Assembly (NCBI GenBank): GCA_002633005.1
Contig: NMRA01000232.1
Span: forward strand, 64,001-128,000
Direction of reading: 5' to 3'
DNA: 64,000 nucleotides
From: Phoronis australis
Taxonomy: Eukaryota > Phoronida > Phoronidae
This document shows, piece after piece, positions 35,401 to 47,400 of the stretch (positions are counted from its first letter, which is position 1; the number at the start of each line of letters is the position of its first letter). A model generated the notes under the pieces. That model was given only the letters and a program-made list of their open reading frames with translations. It did not search any database and was not told the origin of the DNA. The translations under genes and the position numbers were made by a program.

Positions 35401-38400
35401 ATATTAGAGTCGTGTCATATATCTCGTTGCCAATTCGACCTTATGAAAACAAGTGTACAAATAAGAGAAGCAGAACATAGATTGCATACATAAAAACATC
35501 TTGGTGAACGTAACTTTAGAGCGTTCTCAAACTTAAATTTGAATGCATATCGTATTTATAAAATTCCAAAGTAATTCAATGAATGAGGTTGATGTTGCTT
35601 GTGACGTTAATCGTCGGCGTTTGACTTGTGCGCCCGTGCGCAAAAGGCAAAAAAATTCAGAAAAGTCAAAAGTTCTGTCAAAACACCCCAATTTTTCACA
35701 AAAGACATGGTGTCGACTTCGTGTACAAGTATTCAAAGTGTGTAGACGGATCTTTAGAAGCCAAATCTGTGCCGAAACTCGCTGCCGATCAAAACAAACA
35801 TTCCAGCAAATTTAAGAAAGTGACGAAATGCTCTGTGACTACACAATGTCCATGCTTTCTTAGCGTTGTGAAAATTTGTCTTCTGAGATCGCACATTTGT
35901 TGTATCCTTTACATGTTGTTCTCTCTTGTTATTATTTGTCAGAGTATACAAAACTGGCAGTATTTATGCTACGGTTCCACACCAAGACGAATGACAAGAT
36001 AGAAGAATGTGGCTATCATTTCCAAGGTTATGAAAGACGTTCTCGACTAATTTGTGCATTTAGTCAAATATCTACAAAAATATAGATTTTAACCATTAGT
36101 AAAAGTATATTTTATCTAAAAGTAGAAAGCCTGTAGAGATAGACGTTTGACCATATACTAGTCATCCATTATTTGGCCATGTAACTATGTCTTTTAGTAA
36201 AACTTACCAAAAAGAAAGGTACATAAACAGCAAAAATGACGAAATTTTCTTTATTATAAATGCTCAAGTTGAAATCTCGAAAACGCTGTTACAGTTTTCT
36301 AAATTACCGTTTCATGAATACCATAAAAGCACTATTTTTCGTAGCCATTCATGAGAAAGTGAAACGTTTTTAAAAACCTTACCTAACAACGTTTTAAAAA
36401 GCAGTGCATAAATCATGAAATCTGAAAATTTCATATGGGTCCAATCAACATTTTTGAGATACGATGCTCCGAAGTTTGAGGAGACAGTGTGGCGTGATGG
36501 TTTCAAACTCAAACTCCCGTTTGCGAGGCCGTGGTTCAAATCTTGGCTTTATTTGTAAACAACCAAGTATTGCATAAAGGCCTCTCCTGCTCCACTGAGC
36601 TCGGTCTCAAAGATTATATGCGAAGGAGTGGATGAGAACCTGGATATATTTCAAAGGTGATTTCTGGAGATGCGCTAAAAAGTTTTCTAGATTTAAAGAT
36701 TTCTCTAAGGTGTTACAGTGTATAACCTTCAATTAAAATAACCAGGTTACCTTTCAAGTTGTGAGCAAGGTGCTGCCAAAATCCCCTGATAGGTGCTATA
36801 CCAGAACCAACAGCTAAGAAGATGATTGGAACTGTTAATTCCGAGGGCATATTGAAGTCAGGTGAGCTGAAAACAGGGAAGGATGATGAAAATAGGGAGT
36901 AAACAACATGCGGTAGTAGTATGATTAAACTAAACATTTTTGATAAAAATATTGCCTCAAACCTGAAAAGGTCTGCAAAACACTCTTAGTGGATATTTTT
37001 TCTTTTTCATTACTACACAGCTTACCTCCATCTCTCGTTTCTGCACGATATCACTTTTTAGTAAAGTCAACTTCGGAGAGTATATTTAATTCAACTAGTG
37101 CACAAAGTTATACGTGGTCAAATGATTACAAATTACATAACCCGCTTTGTATTCACAGACAATCCATTTTTAAATTAAACTTACAACACAGTTTTCTTTC
37201 TTCCTGCAAAAATAACAGCTTTTGCTGAAAGAAAGTACTTACGGTTTAACGAAGATGGGTATTTTCTCGCCAATGGACACTTTTTTAAGAAAGTTTGTGG
37301 CGACGCCCTGTCGATGAGGCCTTGGCGAATCTATGATGGAGAAATTGATGGATGTATTCCAGCCTTTGGTGACAAAATTAAGTGAACAAGAACTAGCTTG
37401 TCCTCCCAGCACTTTAAATATCTTCAGATTTATCGTTCTAGTACTGAATTTTGAATGTTTACATTTGGTTTTTCTTGTCCAGATTTTGATTCTTTTCCTT
37501 TAGTACGTTTAACAAGTGCTTTCATTGTTAGTGAAAGTCAATGTTTAACTTATTTTCTCGTAAATATTGTACTATTTCAAACCAGGATGACTTCTGTATT
37601 GACTTGCTTTTCAAGAGGACTTTCGCAAGAAACACGATACAATACAAGGTAATACAATACAATACAATACACTGAAACATAATACACTACAATACAATAC
37701 AATACAATGCAATACAATACAATACAATACAATAAAAAAGAATACACAGTTGATATTAAAACACCATCCTCAGCTGAAAAAAAACACTGGCTATCTTGCT
37801 AAGCCCAACAACAAGTAAAGATACACAGTCAGCTACAGGAGAGTTACAATAGACTAGACTAACAATGACAACCTGTGGTGTGCCAGTGGCCTATTGAGAC
37901 TGGGCTTACACCAATTAATATCTGGGGCCTCACGACTTTTCAGCTTCCTTGTTGTTTCTGCTTGGTCTGTTATAGCAAAGTCACTGAAACAACTTTGTTA
38001 ATAACAATGTTTGGAGCTCTGTAGATGAATATTAATATGTGAACTTCTGTCAAAATTTAGATATTCCCTGGTCCAAGTTTTCAAATGGTGAATAGTTTCA
38101 CCAATGTAACTGGAGTCACATCCAGCACAGATAAACGTGTATACTACCCTGGACAGTAGACCCATAGGAATTTTGTCCTTGGTAATAATTCACCAATTTG
38201 TTGAGTTTTCGTTGAGCAATCTTTGCGTAAAAACCAGCATTGGGTGTTTTAAAATACCAATTTATGTGTGTTGGGTGTGGCTGCACTTTCAACTAATTTG
38301 AAAACCCAGAGCAGGGAAGTTCTAAATTCTGACAAAATTTCACATATTAAAACTCATGTGCAGAGCTCCAATCATTGTTACGAGCAATGCTCTTTCAATG

Positions 38401-41400
38401 ACTTTGCTATAATAGACCAAGCAGAAGCAACAAGGGAGCTGAAAATTCGTTAGGCTCTACATATCAACTGGAGTAAGCCCAGTCCCAATAGACACTTTAG
38501 GTTGTCATTGTTAGTCTAGTCTACTGTTACTCCCTGTAACTGACCGTGTCTGTATATCATCATTTGTTGATGGACCTATATTTAGTACTGTGGCCACTGT
38601 TTTTGCTTCTGGGGTTGTTGTTCTAATAAACATGTCAAGCCGATTTAAATCCATCAATGTTCTTAACATCATATACTACTACTTGCTATCATGGAAAACA
38701 ATACAATGCAATGCAATTCAATAAAATTCAAATCAAAATAAACAAGTCTTGGAAATAAATGATAATGATAATAACATACAAGACAAGTTATAAATAAGGG
38801 CATTTCAATATTGAATTACATAATAATTAGAGTAGCAGAGTGCTACGATTGGATTTGCATGTGAAGAAGCATGACAAAGGGCTTGACACATGCGTTGCAT
38901 TGTGGGTAAATACATGTACCTTCGAATGAGAGTGGTTGTGTGCTATTTCAGGACCGACATATTGTAGTTGAGCATTCCATGCGTTATGCGACAGAAAAAT
39001 GTTGATGCCTGTAAATATTATATGGTGAAAACTTCATACATTTATTTATGTCTCATTTAATTATTCAACGTACTTGGAACGTCGTAGCTGACTACGGAGA
39101 ATGTCAGTGTCATTTCATTTGGCGTGACTCTCGGAGACGAGCTGACAGAATACAGTCGAGGCTGAAGGACGGGTAACTGGGTGAGGAGAAGTGTAGGGTC
39201 AAGGATGAGGGACGGGAATTCGACCAACACATCGACAACTGATGACGCTTTTTGTTGTCTCCATCGCGTGAACTGGGATTTACCCTGCAACAAACCACGT
39301 AAATTTTATAAACCCTATTCTACACAACGTGTACATTTGGAAGTCAGTGAAATCTCGGAATTGGCAGTTTGAAGATTTTGCAAATGTGATCTTACTAAAA
39401 GTTATACCGTGTTACGCGCCTTTAGGCCCCTAGGCGGGGTTATATCAAAATAACGCTTTTGTTCGCGACCTCTTTTACCCAAGTGGTTCGCATATAAGCC
39501 CAGGTAATGTCCCCTGCATAGGCTCAAACATTGATTTGCATGTAGGCGCACCCATTTTGACTACCGCTGTGCCTACTAATGGAAATTTTTTACGTCTGAT
39601 AGGTAGCTTTGGCGTATTTTCAAGAAATTTGGTTGGGGAATAGTTTTGTATTACCGTAGTGCCGCGCAGACGTCCATGGGCACTTCTGTAACATAGTCTT
39701 TGAAGAGTAGTTTAATATACCAGTTTTTATTGCACTGCCTATTTGGCAGTTGTGCTTGTGTTTCATGTTTAAATTTTACGGACTGGGAAGTAGAAAAGGA
39801 GAACAAGAATGCGATGACGAATCTCTGGGAAATGCTGATAATACGTGAGAGTGTGAACTGAATTATACCCTAACGATATGCTCTTCACCGAGCGGAAAAG
39901 GCAATTCACTACAAACTGGAAAGATTGCAACAGGATTCCATGTACATACCTCGAAACAGATATGACAACGTATTAGGTTGCTTTCACTTGACTTTCTTTG
40001 CTCTTACCTTGGACAACACCTTTAGTTTCGATTTCTCTGAGGAATTTCTCGTCAACAGAGCAAGGCAGCCTAAGAACTCCGGTGTAGGAGGAGTAGTGAT
40101 GTCGAGATACTGAGTCAAGGCAGTGCGTAAACTGCAGGCCGGCAGCCTAGTGCTTTCTAGAATTAAATGATAAATTACGTGCGTCTTTCAGAAAGTTCCT
40201 AAAATTACGATTTTGCGAAGTCAGCATGTTCATTTTTTCAAGCAGGTCGTTCAGTGTGTCGCATCCTCGTGAAAAACATGCGACGGCCTAATGAATGCGA
40301 CGTAAGCAGTTCCTCAACAGAATTAACGGGAGACAGTTCCAAGACATCACAGTGGCGGATCTAGGATATCACAAAGGGGGGGCAACATTTTGTCTGGCTG
40401 TAAGCATTTGCGCAAATCACGATTGTAGATGCGCATAGCACCGAATGGGGGGAGGTCGGCAGGGGACAAACCCCCTCCCGCCCAGGAAATTTTCCTGTTC
40501 TTTCCTCTAAAAATCAAGCATTTTCCTTGATTCCTGAAGTACTATACAAAAAGGGCAAGAAAAAAAAAAAAAAAAAAAACACGAAGAACAACGTGTCAAG
40601 CAGGAAAAACTGCAAATTAATACCAGCGACTCGAACTCACCAACTGGCGGATAGAGCGCGCGTGCTTTACCACTACACCACCACGACTTAACTACAAATC
40701 TTACTACAAAGAGACCTACTTGTTTATAGTCCACAGCGTTTGGGCGCGAAACCTACTTCTTTTTGCAATGCACGTTTTATATTTTGTGCAATCGATTCTT
40801 AACAAACTTGTTGTATTTTTAATGCCCAAAAGACCAAATCCGTTTTTCGTTTTGGCAATAATGACGGGATTGCTTTGGAAATCGTCTCAAGTTAAGGTTT
40901 GACAAAGAGAGAATTATGAGTTTCTGAGTGATGATCAGTAAGGCTTCGATTAAAATGCACATCTTACCAGCAGCTTCTGTTTTTTCATCGTCACTACATT
41001 TTCTTTAAAAAATGAAGTAAAATTTCTTCCTTGCACAGTGGAGCAGACGACGGAAACGGAGTCGTAGTGCGCAGCGCCACTACCGGTCGCCTGGGATATC
41101 GCGGGAGAGCCTATACTTAGCCATAGTTCCGTTACGAATGCGCCGTGTTCCGAATTTGACACTTGAAATTGGATCTGAGCCCCCCCCCAAACACTAAAAC
41201 TGCACACATTTAAATCTTGTTTCATCCGTATAATTTTAATTACCGAGGTAAATTAATAAACTCAACATTTCCCAACGCTCTTGCTGTTTTATTTTTTTTC
41301 GGCAGCCAAGGGGGGGGGGGGCGGGCCCCCTGCCCCCCCTAAATCCGCCAATGGGTCATAAGGGCCTTTCATACTAACGTTGACGCGTCGATGGTTTGGG

Positions 41401-44400
41401 GAGTTGCGGTCAGTATGAACGTTTAACTCCGGTCCTGGATCGAAGTTAACAGCTCCAGTTAACGTCGCAGTTGACAGGTGGATTTAACAGTGCAGCGTCG
41501 ACGCTGCGGTGCAGAATGAACGATTAACTTCGGTCCAATCGAAGTTATCACCAGATGCCACAGTTACCGTCAACAATTACAGGGAAGTGCTGTCACTAAT
41601 AGCTGCATTTGCTCTAATAGCAACCAATCGATTTAAAAATAAGTTTAATGTCAATTAGCACAACCAATCGATTTAAAAATAAGTTTAATGTCAATAAGCA
41701 CATGTAAATGTTCCCAAATTGTCACATTGAAAAAATCTTAGCGGGCAGCGCTACCTTGCGATAACTGTGATAACGACAGCGTCACGTCCCATTTACTTCG
41801 ATGTTCATTAGCTACCAAAGCCAATATGAACGGTCCAGTTAAAGGAAAAGTCAACCTTTTTCATGTCATTTTTAACAAAAATAAGGTTCTTTGATTGCAA
41901 TTTTTCGTAATTTAATTAATTATTCGTCCTTTACTCCGGAAGTGACGTTTTGGGAGGCAAGAATTTCGCGCCAATTGTTTTCCTATAGTGTAACTGTGAC
42001 TATAGAGCTGTCAAGTCAGTCATTGTTATACCTCGGCAGTGACAAGTTCGGTCGTCGTTTGCTTTTGCTTTCGAGTCAGTCAACGTGCCACTGACACTGT
42101 TGCTGCGTACCAGGATGTACTCATTATCGCCCAGAGCATGTAAGCAGCCCTGCAGCGATGTTGAGTAGAGGGAGTGAATACAGGGCCCGTTCGACACCAA
42201 GACAGTTCGTCGTCCAATGAATAGATCGGTGAGCTAAACTTTGATAAGTTTATTGAGGACTTGTTTACAGTATTGGAGTTATTTAGAAGGTGCCTGGTGT
42301 GTGGCAAGGGAGTCACACGGCGGGATGTAAACAGTTTGTGTGCTCAAGTCACCATCCAGTGTGAGTATGTCGCGGGACACTCGGGCAAGTGGGGCAATTG
42401 TTCCTCTGTCGGTGAGACGACAATGAGTGCAGTTCGGTACACAGCAACAGTGTGGCATGTTGACTGACTCGTAAACAAACTACTACCGAACTAATCACAA
42501 CAGAGGTAGAACAATGACTGACTCGGCAGCTCTCACAGTCAGACTATATGAAAAGAAATTGGCGCGAAATACTTGCCTCCCAAAACGTCACTTCCTGAGT
42601 AAAGGACGAGTAATTGTTTAAATTACAAAAAGCTGTAATTAAATAAAAAACATGTCTGTGATAATCAACGAACCTTATTTTTGCAAAAAGGTTGCCTTCG
42701 CCTTTAACTGCGCTGTATACGTCGACGCTCCGCTCAGACCGGAGTTGAGTCAATATGAAAGGGCCTATACTGGTAGTTTGGTTGGATGAACATTCAGTGA
42801 GTATGGATTATAGAAAAATACAGGCTTTAACTCCAAGAAATGTTTTAAATGATATTACTCATTGATTGAGAAAACTCACTTGAAGAAGAACGCAGAACAG
42901 GCAAAAGTAAAACATATGATACTTACGAAAAGTCTTTTGGGTGGCTTGGTTGTCGTTTATGTCAATTTGTGGCAACTCAACTATAACCGGTATATCACTA
43001 TCAGCATCAGCGGCCAACCGTTTCAGGATCTCGGCCACCATCTCCGGGTCATTTTTTGGAAATATCGCTACATGGTCTCCCGGCTGGTAGGATACATGGT
43101 CGTCCAGTTTCAAACAAATGGACATCTTCATATCACTAAGTTAAAATGGAAAAAGAAAATTGGAAATTTTTGAGTATTTTCATTAAATTTTAGGTTGCAA
43201 ATTAGAGATGATAAACTCAAAATCATGCTACTGTGTTAGAAATATCAAGGTCTGCCATGGAAAAAGTAGGTAGTTTTTCAAGTCATCATCTCAGGCCTCA
43301 GACTGTAGGCTCTTTGACAATAATAATTTCACAGTTGGGGAACTACATCCACAAAAAGTAAAAATTTACCTTTGGCTTTGCGGTGGGTGCAAATCCAACT
43401 TGTTTACCACTTTTGCTTCAGAGATGCGGTGTTGATAATGGTGAACAGTTTCCAGTCCTAAAATTTGTAAAAAATGTGCTGCTAAAAGGTGTGAGTATGT
43501 TAGGTTAGAGTGGACACAATTCCGATTTTATATTCCGGAATTTATTACCAGGACGTTGATTCGATTTCATACCCTTGAATTATTTTGTTGTTGCGCCGAA
43601 AATACCGAGTCTAGCCCAGAGAGGACAATTTCGAATTCATCTACACATATATCCCGAATATCTCTAACAAATTTATGGGATGACACAGAAATATGTTCAC
43701 AAATACTTTGAAATATGGATACCAGAAAATGATTTACTGTATTCCAGGAGTCCCAAAGTTTTGCCTGTAAGACACAGAAGGCCAAATCAAACACAATTAA
43801 AATTTTCTACAGGCATAAAATACAAAACCAGTTCTTTTAAATGCTTTTCACCATGACCAATCACATATGTTGAAAATCTTCGATAACTGCACAAATGATG
43901 CGAAAACTCGAAAATTTTTGTTCCCTATACACTAAGAGTGGTACTGTTTCTAACTTCCACATACTCAAAACAAAATTTGGGATTCTTGAAAACATAATCA
44001 GTTTCAGTAAAACCGTATCTTGGGATTCATACATGTATTTAAGACTATTTTTGTTAAAGCTTTGTGCCAGAAGTTGACTGTGTGTTTGTTTAAAAGGTAG
44101 CTATGCTTTGTGATTGTACGTGGATGGAGAAAGAATGGCTAAATCTCTGACACTTTGGAGCACCCTGCATTCCAAATTTGCACTCTAAAAAATAACATAC
44201 ATGGGATATTAAATACATTCTATACTCATTAATTATTATGTCAGTGCCCCGACAATTGATCCACACAAGAGATGTAACAGCGGAATAAAATCAAATTAAT
44301 TTTCCCCATTAAAATTCAATTCTAATTTGTCAATACTATTGGGGCACCAATTCCAAAATAAATGGGGATAAAAATTCCGTAATTGTGTCTGCTCTAATCC

Positions 44401-47400
44401 ACCATAAACGTGCGTAGTAGATTCACTAATCAAAAAGTTCCGAGATCCCTCCATCAAAGATTAGTTGGTCCCAATTGAGGATCTATATTTTTGAAAGCCT
44501 CGAACATGATCACCTGAGGGCCGATGAGGTGGGTGGGGGGTGGGGGGCAATTGTCACTCCATGTGCCACGCGATTACATTTACGTTATTCAATTATAAAA
44601 GGATCAAATCGATAGAATGTGTAACCGCGTACATGTACGCCTTTCTGCTCATCTCTCGAGGTGTCTATTTTTTCTCAAACATTTTCGGAAGCTTAAGTAC
44701 TTCCGCGTTCAACAATGCCAAAATACAAAACAAAGCACGGGACTAATGATATAACGAACCTTTGACGACCATTTCTTCGTTTTTTGCCGTAATTAAATGA
44801 TATTTGCCCAGAGTCCACGTGTCTGTTGCAGAGTTACTGTTAATGACGTCATTTATTTCACGTTTCGTCTGAATATTGAACACTTTGCATGATGTCTGGA
44901 AATGAATTAAACAAAGAGCTAAGTGTTGCGTCTCATCTAACCACATGTACTGATGCACTGAACATAACTAGGAGAACACATAGGAGAGGTACATGGAAAA
45001 TCACTGGTTGAGAAAGGAAATTATGTCAGTCACAGAAATACATTTTCTCATAGTTGGAATTAAGCATCATTAACGAGAGCAACGCAGAACGTTGAAATGC
45101 GCCCACGAATGCATCACAAATGGTGTGCTTTTAGGGTTGCTTATTTGTGCCATAAAAATGGCCACTAGATGGTGCAAAAACATACAATCCATCCAAAAAC
45201 GAAAACATGTAATTGCTTCTTTAATAGAAAGCTATACACCAAATTTCATAGAAATCCGAGAAACAAAGGAAAACATAATAAAATGAAATTGCCACTAGGG
45301 GCACAGTGTTCATTGGATCCGCCTGAAAGTCGTCATTGTCTGTTGTTATCTTCACACAAATACACTTACAAAATTTAATAAAGATCCTGCAGTGGGTTTA
45401 GGAGATACATCTATGGGCACAAAGCTACCACTAGGAGGCGCCAGAGAAGTCAAAGTCGCTATCATCAACGGCCGTCCTCTTCACACAAAACATTTACGCC
45501 AATTTTCTACACCATCCTTTGAATGATTTGGTTGATAGAGAGGTAGAAGCCAAAAAACAGACTCGAAAACAGTAACAATGGCCACTAGGTGGCGCAAGGT
45601 ACTTTGATTCCATCCGAAAACGGGAGTATATCAAATAAACACAGAAAAATCAGGAACCCCAACTGGGAATCGAACCACAGGTCTCTAGATTGCCGGTCTA
45701 GTGCTCTTACCACTGAGCTACTGAGGACTCGACATGTGCGCAATTACTGTTTACAGCCAACTGTTATGTCATACATCCCATGAGCGGCGTTTCGCCTTTT
45801 TCGCACGGGATTTGGACAAATATGTAATATACAATCAGCAAATTACCAGTATGTGTTAATTAGATATAGTAAATATATAGACGCTGAGGTTGGCCAGTAG
45901 TGAAATATATCAAATAAACACAGAAAAATCAGGAACCCCAACTGGGAATCGAACCACAGGTCTGTAGATTGCCGGTCTAGTGCTCTTACCACTGTCCAAA
46001 TCCCGTGCGAAAAAGGCAAAACGCCGCTCATGGGATGTGTGACATAACAGTTGGCTGTAAACAGTAATTGCGCAGATATCGGGTCCTCAATAGTGTCCGT
46101 TCGATCCGCCTGAAAGTCGTCGTCTGTTATCTTCATATAAATTCACTTACTAAATTTAATAAAGATCCTGCAGTGGGTTTTGGATATACGGCAATGGGCG
46201 AAAAACAAAACAAAACTACCACTAGGAGGCGCCACAGTAGCCAGTCACCATCATCAAACGTCCCCTTCACACTGAAAACATATACGCCAATTATCAAAAC
46301 CATCCCTAGAATGATTTGATTGATCGAGGGGTGGACGCCAAAAACAAGATTCGAAAACAGCAAAAATGGCCACTAGGTGGCGCAAAATACCTCGATTCCA
46401 TCCAAAAACAGGATGATAGCGTCATCTCACTAATAGATGCCTATAATTCAAATTTTTATGAAAATTTATTGAGGACCTTTGAAGATACAGACTGGTAAAG
46501 GTAAAAATTGCCCCTAGGGGACACACCAGTTGTCAGATCCGTTGTCAACATCATATCAATACACTTAAGTAAAGATCCTGCAAACGGTTTAGGAGATACA
46601 GCCATGGGCGCAAATAAAAAACAAAACAGCCACTAGGAGGCGCCACAGTAGTCGAACTAGTCGGAAAATCATCGTCAGCTGTCCACTTCCTATTAAAAAC
46701 ACATATGCCAATTTTCACACTTATCCTGAAAGCGGTTTGCTTGATAGACGAGTGGACACCAAAAACATACTTTAAAACAGTAAAAATGGCCAATAGATGG
46801 CGCAAACTAGGTCGAATCCATCTGAAAAGTCACCTCATTAAAAGATGCCACAAAAATGAAATTAAGTTGAGGACCTTTGAACGTACAAGGGTAAACGTAA
46901 AAAAAATAAAATTGCCACTAGGTGTCAGATCCGTCCGAAAGTCATCGTCGTCTGTTGTCAACATTATATAAATACACTTACTAAATTTAGTAAAGATCCT
47001 TCGAACGGTTTAGGAGATACAGCCATAGGCGTAAAAAAACTGCCACTAGGAGGCGCCACAGTAGTCGCAATCATCGAAAAATCATCGTCAGCCGTCCACG
47101 TTATAGTAAGAACATACGTGCCAATTTTCACAATCATCCTTTGAGCGGTTTCGTTAATTGAGGAGTGGACGCAAAAAACAGACTCGAAAACAGTAAAAAT
47201 GGCCACTAGGTGGCGCAAACTACGTTGAATCCATCCGAAAACGGCAGGACAGCGTTATCTCACTAATAGGTGCCTATATACCAAATTTTACGAAAATCCG
47301 TTAAGGACTTTTGAACATACAGAGGTAAACGTAAAAAATTAAAATTGCCACTAGGGGGCACACCGGTAGTTGGATCCGTCCGAAAGTTCGTTCATGCCGT

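Noticed and set aside
42862-43173. + strand frame of 103 codons
   Set aside because: It is the antisense shadow of NOS exon 42927-43135.
45654-45727. Possible tRNA-Ala gene (74-nt cloverleaf, GGC at the anticodon position)
   Set aside because: U33 is replaced by C, the T stem needs a bulge, the acceptor ends mismatch, and a second decayed copy lies in the adjacent SINE block. It is a SINE head.
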